NCBI RefSeq assembly: GCF_000296815.2
Contig: NZ_CAIT01000005.1
Location: 558,001 to 622,000 of the forward strand
Length of the DNA: 64,000 nucleotides
Source: Fibrisoma limi BUZ 3
GTDB lineage: Bacteria; Bacteroidota; Bacteroidia; Cytophagales; Spirosomataceae
Reading direction: 5' to 3'
Below the pieces are notes generated by a model. It was not told where the DNA came from and did no database searches. It saw nothing but the letters and a program-made list of their open reading frames with translations. Shown here in pieces: positions 24,648 through 34,661 of the stretch. How positions within the stretch are numbered: the first letter of the stretch is position 1; each line of letters begins with the position of its first letter. The translations under genes and the position numbers were made by a program.

Positions 24648-25319
24648 TTACAAACGATGCCAGAAAAGACTCAGGCCGACCGTCAGCACCAGGCCGATCT
24701 GTATGGCGGTTAATACATAAATGTAATTGGATTGGCCGCGCGACTCGCTTACCAGTTCCTCGCCCACCGTCAACTGCAAGGTTGATAGCTCAGCCAGGGT
24801 TTGGGCTACCTGACCAAAGGCCGTGTATCCCGTTCCGACAAAGAAAATCTGCTGCGCCCTGGGCAGATCGGTCAGATTCTTCGTCAGGTCGCCCTCCAAC
24901 TCATTGTAAACAGCCAGCCGTTGTTTGAGCCGATTGAATTGATCCGCTTCTTTGGGCGTCAGTTTCGTCTGGCCAAATTCGGTTAGCAACGAGTCGATCT
25001 GACGATTGATACGATCGAGCCCCGCGACAACAAGGTCTACATCTGACGTAGTTTTGCCCAGCACATAAGGTTCGAGCAACAACCGTTTCTGGTAGACCTG
25101 TGAGGTTAGCTTAGCGATAATCGCCGTCGGAACCAGGCGATCTTTGTAGATAGAGGTCGATGCCTCCTGAATTTGATGAACACTACGTCGGCTCAAAAAT
25201 ATACTGGTCAGGATCAGGCCCAGCAGGCTAACGATCAATAAAGTAAGACGTAGCGGGGAACGGGTAGTATGCGGTCGTTCCATGAAATCAGCAGGATATG
25301 GATTATGTGTTCTGTTCAT
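24648..25319 (-). CDS. Membrane protein with MCP-type four-helix-bundle sensor domain
   Basis: 223 residues. A first membrane helix (LRLTLLIVSLLGLILTSIFL), a periplasmic all-helical part of about 140 residues (SVHQIQEASTSIYKDRLVPTAI, LLTEFGQTKLTPKEADQF), and a second membrane helix near the C-terminus (YVLTAIQIGLVLTVGLSLFW). This is a 4HB_MCP sensor module without any cytoplasmic signalling domain: only about three residues follow the last helix. It may partner with a separate signalling protein. Convergent with the receiver-CRP gene, which makes that system a possible partner. An ATG at 25283 is an alternative start. Confidence 0.8.
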   Translation of the reverse strand: MNRTHNPYPADFMERPHTTRSPLRLTLLIVSLLGLILTSIFLSRRSVHQIQEASTSIYKDRLVPTAIIAKLTSQVYQKRLLLEPYVLGKTTSDVDLVVAGLDRINRQIDSLLTEFGQTKLTPKEADQFNRLKQRLAVYNELEGDLTKNLTDLPRAQQIFFVGTGYTAFGQVAQTLAELSTLQLTVGEELVSESRGQSNYIYVLTAIQIGLVLTVGLSLFWHRL

Positions 25320-25458
25320 AAGTAAGCGGTTTTAGCACTCATTCGCAAGCACAGTACTGACAAGGTACGTCGGCGGTAGCGGCTGTGTAATACGTCATTT
25401 TGATGCATACAACCGGAGCAGCCGACTGACTGTTATTTCTACAGTATGGCGGGTGTGG

Positions 25459-26247
25459 TCAGGCTTTGGTAAACACCAGCACAGGAACACTACCAATGAA
25501 GGTGTATCCGGCGCATTGACTTGGGAAAAGCAGTCGCCTTACAAAACCTGATCGCTGCGTGGTAAACATAATCAGCAGGGAGGGTTGCACCCGTTGGATG
25601 ATTTGCTCCAGATTCGCTGCCAGATTTTGTTCGACAATGGCGGCTTCAATATACACGCTGATTTTTAGGGCGCTAATCTGGCGAACCGTTGTCTGAAGAT
25701 CATCCAAATCGAATTCGGGTTTGGCAGGCCCCATCACGTGCACTAAGTCAACCGTAGCGCCCAGCGGTTGGGCAACGTCGACGACCTGTTTTAGCTCAGC
25801 CTCCAGGTTCGTCAAGTCGGATGCGTAGAGAAGGTGCTGTATGGGAGCTACCTGATAGCTCGCGGGTACCGCAATCACCGGTACGGTAGACTGGTTGATG
25901 AGCGTTGCCGTCGTCGTACCGATCAGCTTCTCGATGGTTCCAGCGCCCCGTGCCCCAATGCAGATGTAATCAAACCGGTGCTTCCTGGCGTAATGCATAA
26001 TGGTCTCAGTTACCGAGAACGCATTAATGACGACGCAGGAGTAGTCGGCAATCGTCACCGCAAGCTGCTGGCGAACCTCCTCAACAAACTGCTCCAGTTG
26101 CCGCTGAATCTCGCCCACCGGTCGCGTTACGTTATGCACGTTCAGAAAGGTTATTGCAACTGGCCATTGCAAAGCCAGTTGTAAGGCAAACCGAACAGCC
26201 GCGCTTGAATTATTGGAAATATCTGTTGCTACCAAAATACGTTTCAT
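25459..26247 (-). CDS. Universal stress protein, tandem UspA domains
   Basis: 262 residues from ATG 26247 (MKRILVATDISNNSSAAV). The first UspA domain (1-145) ends with the ATP-binding motif GARGAGTIEKLIGTTTATLI and VPVIAVP. The second (about 150-262) begins HLLYASDLTNLEAELKQV but lacks the glycine-rich loop, so only one nucleotide site is expected. Tandem Usps of this kind are soluble stress-response proteins. Near the two-component/CRP gene set, on the opposite strand. Confidence 0.92.
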   Translation of the reverse strand: MKRILVATDISNNSSAAVRFALQLALQWPVAITFLNVHNVTRPVGEIQRQLEQFVEEVRQQLAVTIADYSCVVINAFSVTETIMHYARKHRFDYICIGARGAGTIEKLIGTTTATLINQSTVPVIAVPASYQVAPIQHLLYASDLTNLEAELKQVVDVAQPLGATVDLVHVMGPAKPEFDLDDLQTTVRQISALKISVYIEAAIVEQNLAANLEQIIQRVQPSLLIMFTTQRSGFVRRLLFPSQCAGYTFIGSVPVLVFTKA

Positions 26248-26665
26248 CGTCGCACAAATTTTAGGAATTACGTAAGAGACGGCTTGCTGATACACTGCTG
26301 AGCCCGTGAGCCGGACGGGATCGTAAGCCGTTGATGCTGACTAAGGTAGAAAAGGGTTTACGTAGATTCAATGCAATCGGTCATGCTTTCAACTGATTGT
26401 TTTGAGCCGACCGACTTTTCCCTGTCAACCAATACATCCCCTGACTTTTTACGGGCACTGGTCTGGCAATTATCAGTAGTCGATATGACAAATTACCGAG
26501 GTTAGGGAGGGGCTTCTCCCGAACTTTGTCGTATCAAAATCGCCCGACACACGCCGAAAATTGATCAGAGAATCAAGTAGGTAAGGCGTTTGGCAAGCTA
26601 CGTAACGAGTTCCCTTGTGATGTGGCTCTGGGGGTGAGGATGATTTACCAAACAAATCTGAGACA
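26248..26665. other. Intergenic region with regulatory potential only
   Basis: About 420 bases between the divergent universal stress gene and a small secreted-protein gene. I see no gene or hairpin of note. A TTGAT-N6-ATCAA palindrome at 26560-26575 recalls CRP/FNR sites but has two extra bases in the spacer. Confidence 0.4.
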
Positions 26666-27058
26666 ATGAAAACGACCCTTTTTATAATAGCTCTTATTAG
26701 TCTGACTGTTTCAACGGCTTTGGCCCAAGACGATCGTAAACTACGTAGCGACGGTACGTACTCCGTTCACAACTATAAACATCCGAACAAAGCGGCCACG
26801 GCCCGAAAGTGGTCATCTCAGGTCAGCGTTCCGGTTAGTACTCCCGCTACAGTTGCTGGCCCTGTGGCCAACTACAAACAGTCAGTTCCCGGTCAGGTGC
26901 CGGCGGGTGGCGTAACCGTACCGCACACCCCGCTTGAGGACGTAGCGCTGCGGAACTACAAGATCCAGCGAGTGAATCACGGTCGCCCCGCTACCCAAAA
27001 AGATACCGGGGTAATGGCCGACAAGCCGCAAACCCAATCCATTACGGAAGGCAACTAA
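26666..27058 (+). CDS. Small secreted protein of unknown function
   Basis: 130 residues with a clean signal peptide (MKTTLFIIALISLTVSTALAQ). The mature part is polar and poor in hydrophobic residues, with related phrases YSVHNYKHPNKAATARKW, VANYKQSVPGQV and LRNYKIQRVNHG, so it may be a flexible periplasmic or exported protein with a loose NYK repeat. No family recognised. A strong terminator follows, so it is its own transcription unit or the last gene of one. Confidence 0.75.
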   Translation: MKTTLFIIALISLTVSTALAQDDRKLRSDGTYSVHNYKHPNKAATARKWSSQVSVPVSTPATVAGPVANYKQSVPGQVPAGGVTVPHTPLEDVALRNYKIQRVNHGRPATQKDTGVMADKPQTQSITEGN

Positions 27059-27071
27059 GGACTAGACAAGC

Positions 27072-27103
27072 GCCCGATGCCGCAATTGGCATCGGGCATT
27101 TTT
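27072..27103 (+). terminator. Rho-independent terminator
   Basis: GCCCGATGCC (27072-27081) pairs perfectly with GGCATCGGGC (27088-27097) around a six-base loop and is followed by an A and five T residues. It ends the small secreted-protein gene. Confidence 0.88.
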
Positions 27104-27135
27104 GTACAGAAACAGGCGTTTAAAACAAACGGATC

Positions 27136-27489
27136 ATGTATTCACCTGACATATCGATGGGCATGGGAAGCATTGTCTACGCCCTGTCTAAACTGGACGG
27201 TTGCCTTCAACCGGAAGAGATAAAGACAGTTAACCAACTGCTCGCGGGTGAGCCTTACAGTGATTTAGCTCGCTACGCCTTCTTTCTGCGGGAGAACACG
27301 GGCGAAACGGTTGAAGAAGCCTACGCTTTTGGCATGCGGAGACTGCGCTTTAATGGTAAGGAATTGAATCAGGCACTCAAGAAACAATTTGTCAATGTAT
27401 TGATCCGGGTTGCTCAGTCCACAGACGGCATTTCGGCAAAGGAGCAGGCATTCATTCAGCAATTCCGGCGCGAAATCCGACGGCTCTAA
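27136..27489 (+). CDS. TerB-like domain protein
   Basis: 117 residues, all helical. The duplicated acidic pattern YALSKLDGCLQPEEIKTVNQLL and LIRVAQSTDGISAKEQAFIQQF fits TerB/DjlA-like domains, in which DG-x-I-x-x-x-E loops bind metal. In the first repeat the loop is DGCLQPEE, in the second DGISAKE. TerB proteins are linked to tellurite resistance and membrane stress, but many single-domain copies have no known role. It starts 33 bases after a terminator, so it should have its own promoter. Confidence 0.8.
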   Translation: MYSPDISMGMGSIVYALSKLDGCLQPEEIKTVNQLLAGEPYSDLARYAFFLRENTGETVEEAYAFGMRRLRFNGKELNQALKKQFVNVLIRVAQSTDGISAKEQAFIQQFRREIRRL

Positions 27490-27638
27490 GGGCTTTAACG
27501 AGGGCCATTCACCTAAAAGCGCTGATACCACGTAATGGTTAAACACTAGACTTATCCCCGTTGCCAGTGCAGGCAGGGACTCAGCCACAGTTTGTGAAGC
27601 TGCGTTCACTTCAACAAATTGTAAGGGTATAACGTCAA

Positions 27639-28127
27639 TCAGTAGTTATCCATACCCAGTGGGTTTGAATGAGTTAAGCTGGAACTGTAGCCTCTGATGA
27701 TGAAGGTCTTTTTTGGGCCGGTTGGCAATTCGTCTAAAAACTTTTGGACAGTATTATCTTCAAAGGTTAGTACATATCGATGTTTTAATGCCAGATCATC
27801 AATGATCAAGTGCTCATTTAGTAAGTAAATAGCAGCATTGTCTATGCCTCGAGTGAGGATGTGCTGTTGTCGCTCCCGGTCTAAAATGTATTCATAAAAA
27901 TAGCGCTCACCCTGAAACACCTTAGCTCGAATGCTGCCATGTGGTTCAAGTTTGATGGCTACCCGACCGCGCATTTGCCTGGGCGGTTCAACTAAGCTGT
28001 CCGGAAGACTTTCTGGTGGCGTAGAAGCGGAAAGTTCCTCCGAATCGGACTGGCATTGGCTGAACAATGCCATTGCAAGTAGCCCCATGGACAGGAAGCT
28101 AGTCCGAATGATAAACCTGGAGTTCAT
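27639..28127 (-). CDS. Putative lipoprotein of unknown function
   Basis: 162 residues from ATG 28127. The signal peptide ends in LFSQCQSDSEE, a lipobox-like end with an acidic stretch after the cysteine, as in Bacteroidota lipoproteins. The mature part is beta-rich (RVAIKLEPHGSIRAKVFQGERYFYEYIL; RYVLTFEDNTVQKFLDELP) and I do not recognise a family. The upstream sigma-factor gene is on the same strand, but a terminator separates them. Confidence 0.7.
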   Translation of the reverse strand: MNSRFIIRTSFLSMGLLAMALFSQCQSDSEELSASTPPESLPDSLVEPPRQMRGRVAIKLEPHGSIRAKVFQGERYFYEYILDRERQQHILTRGIDNAAIYLLNEHLIIDDLALKHRYVLTFEDNTVQKFLDELPTGPKKTFIIRGYSSSLTHSNPLGMDNY

Positions 28128-28228
28128 AACGGTTTCAGTTATATGTAACAATACGTAATAGTAATAAATTAAAACGTAAATTATAGTTTAGTAACGAAAA
28201 ATTTAGTTAGGAGCTGAGTCTTAAAAAG

Positions 28229-28258
28229 AAAACCCGACCATGTTAACGGTCGGGTTTT
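28229..28258. terminator. Terminator between ECF sigma gene and lipoprotein gene
   Basis: AAAACCCGACC (28229-28239) pairs perfectly with GGTCGGGTTTT (28248-28258) around eight bases. On the minus strand it is followed by TTTTCTTTTTAA, so it should stop transcription of the sigma gene; the opposite side also ends in T residues. Confidence 0.85.
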
Positions 28259-28283
28259 GCGTAAATGGTTAAGAGCTTAGGAA

Positions 28284-28886
28284 TTACAATGACACGTTTT
28301 CGGGTGTAACGTAACGCTTAAGGTTACTCATAGCCCCAAAAATCAGGTTGTAAACCGATTGAATGTTTATTTGCATCAGCGCCGATATTTCTTCGTTGCT
28401 CATATTCTGAAAATACCGCAGGTGAACGGCTTCGCGCTGCCGACGTGGTAGCTTTTCGAGCGCCTGATGCAGGCAATCGTTCATGAACGAATCTTCTTCG
28501 TGGGAAATCAGCATGTGTTCGTGCGAGGGGTCGCTGCCAAGGAGCGTATCGCCCATCCGACGACCATTCGCCACTACGTCGTCCTGGCTAACCAGCTTTT
28601 GCTCAGCGGTTAAATGACGAACCAGCTTACGCTTGATGGAAGCCATCAGGTAAAACCGCACGGAGGTTGTCGGGCCGATAGTCTGACGGTGCCGCCATAG
28701 TTCTACAAACAGATCGTGGATGCAATCCTTGATCAGGGCTTTGTCCGTCGCAAAATGCGCGCAATAATGATAAAGAACTTGAACGTAGTGCTGGTAAAGT
28801 TGAGCGAAGGCGTTTTCGTCGCCACTGCGAAACTGATTCCAGAGGGTTTCATCATCCGGACCGTGTTGAGAACGATTGCGGGGCAT
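28284..28886 (-). CDS. RNA polymerase sigma factor, ECF subfamily
   Basis: 200 residues. Region 2 (about 15-85): LWNQFRSGDENAFAQLYQHY, then KDCIHDLFVELWRHRQ and SVRFYLMASIKRKLVRHL. Region 4 (about 135-195): LEKLPRRQREAVHLRYFQNMSNEEISALMQINIQSV. This is the Bacteroidota ECF type often paired with a FecR anti-sigma and a SusC/SusD pair. None of those follows here: a terminator comes directly after the gene. It is thus an orphan sigma factor with no visible anti-sigma. Confidence 0.93.
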   Translation of the reverse strand: MPRNRSQHGPDDETLWNQFRSGDENAFAQLYQHYVQVLYHYCAHFATDKALIKDCIHDLFVELWRHRQTIGPTTSVRFYLMASIKRKLVRHLTAEQKLVSQDDVVANGRRMGDTLLGSDPSHEHMLISHEEDSFMNDCLHQALEKLPRRQREAVHLRYFQNMSNEEISALMQINIQSVYNLIFGAMSNLKRYVTPENVSL

Positions 28887-28988
28887 ATTTGTAGAGGTAA
28901 GAGGTTCAGGACAGGTTGGCGTCTGTAAACTTATTGATAAAAAATAGAATTTAAAAATGGATATTGAAATTTTTTTAAAAAATGCGAA

Positions 28989-30713
28989 TTAAGCCAAATA
29001 AAGAGGGGTGAAAGTGAATGTTTTGCCATCAAATAAACCTTTATCACTAAGTTTTAGCGTAGGAATTACCAGAAGGGCCATAAACGACAACGTCATAAAG
29101 GGAGCTGCCAACGGGCTGCCCAGTTCCTGTTTGGCAAATCGGTCGAGGGTTTCATACTGGGCGGCTACGTCGAAACCGTCGGTGTCAGTCATCAGGCCGG
29201 CTACGGGCAGAGAGAGCAACTGGGTTTCGGGTGTGGTAGTCAGGTGGAGGAAAGCGCGTCGGCTCATGCGCTCCTGATCGTGTTCATGCGGAGCCGATCC
29301 GGCTACGGCCGCCAGACCGCCCTGGGCGTCAATAATCAGGTTAACGGCCTGGGCGATGCTCTCGTCGTCGCAGCCCACGGCGGTGATGTTGTGCGAATCA
29401 TGCCCCACGGACGAGGCCAGCGCGCCGTGTTTCAGGCCGAAGTTTTTGATAAAGGCAACCGCTGGTGGGGCATCTGCATACCGATTTACCACGACCAGCT
29501 TCAGGATGTCATGCTCAACGTCGGGTACCAGTTGCCCGTTTTTGACGTTCGGAGCCAGGTGCAGTTCGTTCGTAATCAGTTGTCCATCGAGTGCTTCAAT
29601 CGCCCGGATGAGTCCGGGCTGACCCGAGCCGGGCTGCTCCGGATTGAGTTCGGCCGATACCGCAAAATCGGCCGCCTGTTTGGGCGAGCAGTTGAATTGA
29701 TTGACGTGCTCACTGCTCAGGCTCTCGATCAGTGACCGTCCGTTAACGGCAACCGCCTGACCATTAATTACAGTCTGTTCGACGTCAAACGTCGTGAGGT
29801 TCGTCACAACGATGTAGTCGGCAGGGTCGCCTTCCCGCAACAGCCCGACGGGCAGACGGTAATGCAGCACCGGGTTCAGACAGGCTGCCTGCAGTACGTG
29901 CCAGAGGGTGTGGCCGTGTTCAAGCGCCCGCACAACCAGTTGATTGATGTGCCCGGCCACCAGCGTATCAGGGTGCTTATCGTCGGAGCAGAACATGACC
30001 TGCTTCGGAAATTCGGCCAGCAAGGGTATCAACGCGTCGAAGTTGCGGGCTGCGCTGCCCTCGCGAATGAGGATGTTCATACCCCGCTGCGCCTTGTCAA
30101 GGCCTTCTTCGTAGGTAAAGCATTCGTGGTCGGTGTAAATGCCGGCGTCGATGTAGCGCTGGGCATCATCGCCCCGCAGGCCCGGCGCATGACCATCGAC
30201 GGGTTTATTGAACGCCCGGGCCAGGGCCAGCTTGGCCATAACTTCGGGATCGTCGTTCAGCACCCCCGGGAAATTCATCATTTCGGCGAGGTAGCCGATT
30301 TCCTTCAGGCCAAGCAGGTAGCGTACGTCGCGGACGCTGATGGTGGCCCCGGCCGTTTCGAACGGTGTGGCCGGCACGCAGGAAGGAGCCCCAAATGAAA
30401 ACTTGAACGGCACGCGTTTCCCTTCCCGAATCATATACTCGACACCCGCTACGCCCAGTACATTGCCGATCTCGTGGGGATCGGACACCGTTGCGACGGT
30501 GCCGTGGACAACGGCCAGCCGCGCAAACTGCGGGGGTGTCAGCAGCGAACTTTCAATGTGAACGTGGGCATCGACGAAGCCCGGCAGTACGTAGGGATGA
30601 CCCGGGCTTTCGGGACCGAGTCGTTCAATCTGGGCAATGCGGCCGTTCTCGACCGTAAGGGTACCGTAAAAGATTGTCTGGTCGAACAGGTTCAGGATAT
30701 TAGCAGTCAGCAT
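28989..30713 (-). CDS. ade: Adenine deaminase
   Basis: 574 residues. The metal-binding start PGFVDAHVHIESSLLTP (HxH) and the rest of the amidohydrolase barrel (GHAPGLRGDDAQRYIDAG; CSDDKHPD) are followed by a C-terminal domain with GLKHGALASSVGHDSHNITAVG, the mark of bacterial Ade. It converts adenine to hypoxanthine and ammonia in purine salvage. It lies three bases downstream of an acyltransferase gene on the same strand, so co-transcription is likely although the functions do not obviously match. Confidence 0.96.
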   Translation of the reverse strand: MLTANILNLFDQTIFYGTLTVENGRIAQIERLGPESPGHPYVLPGFVDAHVHIESSLLTPPQFARLAVVHGTVATVSDPHEIGNVLGVAGVEYMIREGKRVPFKFSFGAPSCVPATPFETAGATISVRDVRYLLGLKEIGYLAEMMNFPGVLNDDPEVMAKLALARAFNKPVDGHAPGLRGDDAQRYIDAGIYTDHECFTYEEGLDKAQRGMNILIREGSAARNFDALIPLLAEFPKQVMFCSDDKHPDTLVAGHINQLVVRALEHGHTLWHVLQAACLNPVLHYRLPVGLLREGDPADYIVVTNLTTFDVEQTVINGQAVAVNGRSLIESLSSEHVNQFNCSPKQAADFAVSAELNPEQPGSGQPGLIRAIEALDGQLITNELHLAPNVKNGQLVPDVEHDILKLVVVNRYADAPPAVAFIKNFGLKHGALASSVGHDSHNITAVGCDDESIAQAVNLIIDAQGGLAAVAGSAPHEHDQERMSRRAFLHLTTTPETQLLSLPVAGLMTDTDGFDVAAQYETLDRFAKQELGSPLAAPFMTLSFMALLVIPTLKLSDKGLFDGKTFTFTPLYLA

Positions 30714-30716
30714 ACG

Positions 30717-31958
30717 TTAGATCCGAATGAAGAGTCTTCGGCGATACATCCACAACAGAATCAGGTAAAATACGCCCAGGGTCGCGGCTCCGGTCAGGAG
30801 TGGTTCGTAAGCGGGGCCAAGTAACTGAAACGGACCGTGGCCAAGATGAATATGGAAGGAGTTGATAATGAACTGATCGATGAGATGCACCAGGCAGTAG
30901 ATGGCAATGGAGTTCATGCCGATAACGGTCAGGAAAAACGCCCAGCGCCGTTTGCGTGCTACGTCGATGATACCATAAAAGAGAGCCAGGAGCCAGAAAC
31001 ACCAGCCCCCACTGAACAGCACCCAGGCCGGAGTCCAGATCCGCTTCACGATCGGGCAGATACCCGTTACGTCCAGCAGCAGGCCCAGCGCCAGCCCAGC
31101 GGCTCCGGCGATCAGGAACTGCCGTAGCAAGGACCTAGCCGGCATACCCGCCCGCAGCCACTGACCGGCCTGCAAGCCCAGCAGCATGGTGCCGAGGGTC
31201 GGAATGAAACTTAACGTAGCGTACCCGCCACCATTGAACAGAAACGGCTTTTCGCGCGGGAACAGGTTCAGAAACCACTGGTCGAACGCCCAGGCTACAT
31301 TACTGTTCTTATTGAAATGGGCGGCAATACCGGTATAGTGCTCAGGCCAGTCGGGGGGGACGCCCACGGCCGAATAGTTGAAGTCCGGACCGGGGGCCGG
31401 ATACAGGACGAACAACAGCCAGTAGCCGACCAGGATACCCGCCAGGGCTATCCATTGTGTGCGGGGGCGGGTAGTGCCGAGCAAAAACAGGAACGGGTAG
31501 CCCAGACCGATCTGCGTCAGGGTGTCTTCGAAGGTAAAATAGGTTTGTTCCCGGTGCGTGGAACGCAGAAAAATACCGAGCAGAATTAAAATCAGCGATC
31601 GGCGCAGGGCATGGCCGAATTGCATCCGGACCGATTGCCCGCGGTTAAGCCGCGCAGCGAGGGAATAGGGGAGTGCCACACCGACCAGAAATGAAAACGA
31701 AGGCTGGATGAGATCGTGAAGCGAACAGCCTGCCCATTCGACGTGGCTTTGGTGGTAAGCCAGTAAACCCCAGAGCACACTATTGGGAAAGGCTTCGTGG
31801 AGCCGGTGAAACTGCAGGATTTCGGCCGCCATCAACAGCATAACAAACCCACGGTAGGCATCCATCGACATCAGGCGGTCGCCGGCCAGGCCGCCCGAGT
31901 CCCGGGGGGCAGTGACGGTAGCGGGGCGATCCGACAGACCGGTGTTAGAGACAGACAT
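30717..31958 (-). CDS. Multi-pass acyltransferase, HGSNAT/DUF5009-like
   Basis: 413 residues from ATG 31958; the much longer open frame upstream is the antisense of the dehydratase gene. [22 protein letters not shown] start (D-x-x-RG), then [19 protein letters not shown] and about ten membrane helices identify the heparan-alpha-glucosaminide N-acetyltransferase-like family (DUF1624/DUF5009). These pass acetyl groups across a membrane to sugars. Such genes usually sit with glycan-degradation genes; here the partner is adenine deaminase, three bases downstream. Confidence 0.88.
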   Translation of the reverse strand: MSVSNTGLSDRPATVTAPRDSGGLAGDRLMSMDAYRGFVMLLMAAEILQFHRLHEAFPNSVLWGLLAYHQSHVEWAGCSLHDLIQPSFSFLVGVALPYSLAARLNRGQSVRMQFGHALRRSLILILLGIFLRSTHREQTYFTFEDTLTQIGLGYPFLFLLGTTRPRTQWIALAGILVGYWLLFVLYPAPGPDFNYSAVGVPPDWPEHYTGIAAHFNKNSNVAWAFDQWFLNLFPREKPFLFNGGGYATLSFIPTLGTMLLGLQAGQWLRAGMPARSLLRQFLIAGAAGLALGLLLDVTGICPIVKRIWTPAWVLFSGGWCFWLLALFYGIIDVARKRRWAFFLTVIGMNSIAIYCLVHLIDQFIINSFHIHLGHGPFQLLGPAYEPLLTGAATLGVFYLILLWMYRRRLFIRI

Positions 31959-32100
31959 AAGGTTGAAAGGCTGAAGGATGGAATTGAAGCTCAAAGTTGA
32001 GATTGGTACAGAAATTAGCAAGGAATCGAGGTAAAGTTTTTTCAAACAGGGGTATATTTCGAGTGTAGAATCCTCTTTACGGTAAAAAACATTGATTAGT

Positions 32101-33774
32101 ATGCCCGCCCGTGTGCTCAAAGTACACCCCGCCGATAACGTTATTGTCGCCCTCCGCGACCTGCCGGCCGGGGAGCAGATTACCTTCGACAGCCAGACGT
32201 ATACATTACCGCATCCGGTAGGTGCCAAACATAAATTCGTGACGGAAGAGCGGCAGCCCGGCGACCCGATTACTATGTACGGTGTGCTGGTCGGGAAGGC
32301 CACGCAGCCCATCCATACCGGCGAACCGATTACCACATTTAACCTCAAACACGATGCCGATCGCTATGGCCTGGACCGGAAACAGGGGTATAGCTGGCAA
32401 CCGCCCGACGTTTCGCGCTGGCAAGGGCGCACGTTCATGGGCTATCACCGCGCCGACGGTCGCGTCGGCACGCGCAACTACTGGCTTGTCATTCCGCTGG
32501 TGTTCTGCGAAAACCGGAACATTTTAATTCTCAAGGATGCGTTTGAACGGGAGCTGGGCTATGCGCAGCCGGAGATTTACCGGGAGCAGGTGCGTGAACT
32601 GCTGCATCTGTACCAGGCCGGTGAACTCGACAAGGTAAAAAAGATGCAGCCGTTCGTGGAGCCGTCGCAGTTGCACACGCTCAACTACAACCAGCCGGTA
32701 GTAGAACGGCCCTTCGCCAACGTGGACGGGATCAAGTTCATTACGCACGAAATGGGCTGTGGCGGTACGCGTCAGGATTCGGCGGCTTTGTGTTCGCTGC
32801 TGGCCGGCTTTATCAATAACCCAAACGTAGCGGGGGCTACGGTGCTGAGCCTGGGCTGTCAGCATTTGCAGGGTAACATGCTCGAAAAGGAAATACGTCG
32901 GCAGAACCCGAAGGTCGACAAACCGTTGCTGATCTACGAACAGCAGGCCGGTACCGAGTTTGCGATGTTGTCGCAGGCGGTCAAGGAAACCTTCCTGGGG
33001 CTGGTTCAGGTCAACAAACAGGAGCGCCAACCGGCACCACTCAGCCAGCTTACAGTTGGCTTGAAATGTGGCGGGTCCGATGGATTCTCGGGTATTTCGG
33101 CTAATCCGGCCATCGGTCATCTGTCCGATCTAATCGTCGGATTGGGCGGCAAAACCGTACTGGCCGAATTCCCGGAGCTGAACGGCGTGGAGCAGGAGTT
33201 GATCAACCGCACCCGCGACGAAGCCAAAGCACAGAAATTCATCGACCTGATGCAGACCTATTCGGCCCAGGCTGAGGCTGTCGGGTCGGGATTTGATATG
33301 AATCCGTCGCCGGGTAACATCAAGGATGGGCTGATCACCGACGCCATCAAATCGGCCGGTGCGGCCAAGAAAGGTGGTACGGCCCCGGTTGCTGACGTAC
33401 TTGATTATACGGAACCGGTGCAGACTCCCGGCCTGAATCTGCTCTGTACGCCCGGCAACGACGTAGAAGCGACGACCGGCATGGCCGGCTCGGGCGCCAA
33501 CGTGATTCTGTTCACGACCGGCCTCGGTACGCCCACGGGCAACCCGGTCTGCCCCGTTGTGAAGATCTCGACCAATACCGCCCTGAAAAACCGGATGCCC
33601 GACGTAATTGACTTTGACAGCGGACCTATCATCGACGGGCAGCAAAGTATCGACGAAAACGCCGAGGCCCTGCTGGAGTACGTTATCCAACTGGCATCCG
33701 GAGACGTGACCACCAAAGCCGAACAACTTGGCCAGGACGATTTTATCCCCTGGAAGCGGGGGGTGTCTTTATAA
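32101..33774 (+). CDS. uxaA: Altronate dehydratase (UxaA family, full-length fusion)
   Basis: 557 residues from ATG 32101. N-terminal SAF domain (1-95: [20 protein letters not shown]) joined to the dehydratase domain ([71 protein letters not shown]). UxaA removes water from altronate (or related sugar acids such as galactarate or fuconate in other members) to give 2-keto-3-deoxy acids. An SDR gene follows after a purine-rich inverted repeat, so the pair may act in the same sugar-acid pathway. Exact substrate not certain. Confidence 0.92.
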   Translation: MPARVLKVHPADNVIVALRDLPAGEQITFDSQTYTLPHPVGAKHKFVTEERQPGDPITMYGVLVGKATQPIHTGEPITTFNLKHDADRYGLDRKQGYSWQPPDVSRWQGRTFMGYHRADGRVGTRNYWLVIPLVFCENRNILILKDAFERELGYAQPEIYREQVRELLHLYQAGELDKVKKMQPFVEPSQLHTLNYNQPVVERPFANVDGIKFITHEMGCGGTRQDSAALCSLLAGFINNPNVAGATVLSLGCQHLQGNMLEKEIRRQNPKVDKPLLIYEQQAGTEFAMLSQAVKETFLGLVQVNKQERQPAPLSQLTVGLKCGGSDGFSGISANPAIGHLSDLIVGLGGKTVLAEFPELNGVEQELINRTRDEAKAQKFIDLMQTYSAQAEAVGSGFDMNPSPGNIKDGLITDAIKSAGAAKKGGTAPVADVLDYTEPVQTPGLNLLCTPGNDVEATTGMAGSGANVILFTTGLGTPTGNPVCPVVKISTNTALKNRMPDVIDFDSGPIIDGQQSIDENAEALLEYVIQLASGDVTTKAEQLGQDDFIPWKRGVSL

Positions 33775-33882
33775 AAAAGGAGGAAAGGAGGAAGGGGAGG
33801 AAAGGAGAAAGGAAAAGCGGCTCGTAGTCCTTCCTTCCTCTTTCCTCCCTCCTCCTTTCCTCCCTTTTCTCCTTTTTTCTCT
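33775..33882. repeat. Purine-rich/pyrimidine-rich intergenic inverted repeat, copy 1
   Basis: Fills the whole gap between the uxaA stop and the SDR start. A purine-only arm (33775 to about 33818, starting AAAAAAGGAGGAAAGGAGG) is followed by a short centre and a pyrimidine-only arm (about 33831-33880, ending CTCCTTTTTTCT), so it can fold into a long hairpin. The same element occurs at 62457-62558, again exactly between two co-directional genes. Confidence 0.8.
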
Positions 33883-34656
33883 ATGTTCTCACTACACAAC
33901 AAAACGGCGCTGATTACGGGCGGAGCCAGCGGTATTGGGCTGGCTATCACACAAACCTTTGCGCAGGCAGGGGCAACAGTTCATATTCTTGAGTTGAACG
34001 CCGATCAGGCCCGGCAGGTAGCCGATCAGATTGTTGCCGAGGGCGGAAAGGCGCAGGCCCATGCGGTCGATGTGTCGGATCAGGCCCAGGTGCTCGAAAC
34101 CGTGAACCGGATCGTTGCCCAGGGGCCGATTCATATTCTGGTCAACAACGCCGGAATTGCGCACATCGGTACGGTCGAAACCACCAGCGAAGCGGATTTT
34201 GAACGAATCTTCCGGGTCAACGTCAAGGGCGTTTACAACTGCCTGTACGCCGTCATTCCACAGTTTAAAGCCAACGGGGGCGGGGTGGTGCTTAACATGG
34301 CGTCGGTGGCGGCAACCGTAGGGCTGCCCGATCGCTTTGCCTATTCCATGAGCAAGGGAGCCGTGCTGACCATGACCTTGCAGGTGGCCAAAGATTACCT
34401 GAAAGACAATATCCGCTGCAACTGCATCTCACCGGCGCGGGTTCATACGCCCTTTGTCGACGGGTTTATTGCCAGGAATTACCCCGGTCAGGAGGCCGAA
34501 ATGTTCGACAAGCTGTCGAAAACGCAACCGATCGGCCGTATGGCCAAGCCAGCGGAGATTGGAGCACTAGCACTCTACCTCTGTTCCGACGAAGCCGGCT
34601 TTATCACCGGCTGCGATTATCCCATCGATGGTGGGTTCACCCGGCTAAACAATTGA
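33883..34656 (+). CDS. SDR family oxidoreductase (classical short-chain dehydrogenase)
   Basis: 257 residues. Cofactor loop TGGASGIG, NNAGIAH, then catalytic S (NMASVAATVG), Y and K (YSMSKGA) and the C-terminal end ITGCDYPIDGGFT. The D/E after strand 2 is in VHILELNAD, which favours NAD over NADP. In this position after uxaA it may oxidise or reduce a sugar acid or keto-deoxy acid, as KduD/L-fuconate-pathway enzymes do, but this is only from context. A terminator follows. Confidence 0.92.
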   Translation: MFSLHNKTALITGGASGIGLAITQTFAQAGATVHILELNADQARQVADQIVAEGGKAQAHAVDVSDQAQVLETVNRIVAQGPIHILVNNAGIAHIGTVETTSEADFERIFRVNVKGVYNCLYAVIPQFKANGGGVVLNMASVAATVGLPDRFAYSMSKGAVLTMTLQVAKDYLKDNIRCNCISPARVHTPFVDGFIARNYPGQEAEMFDKLSKTQPIGRMAKPAEIGALALYLCSDEAGFITGCDYPIDGGFTRLNN

Positions 34657-34661
34657 CATAC

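Noticed and set aside
26560-26575. TTGAT-N6-ATCAA palindrome as an FNR/CRP box near the stress gene
   Set aside because: The spacer is six bases instead of four, it lies about 90 bases from the nearest start, and such a short palindrome can occur by chance.
30717-32348. 543-codon version of the acyltransferase gene starting at 32348
   Set aside because: The extra 130 codons run antisense through the start of uxaA and do not resemble the family; ATG 31958 gives the right N-terminus.
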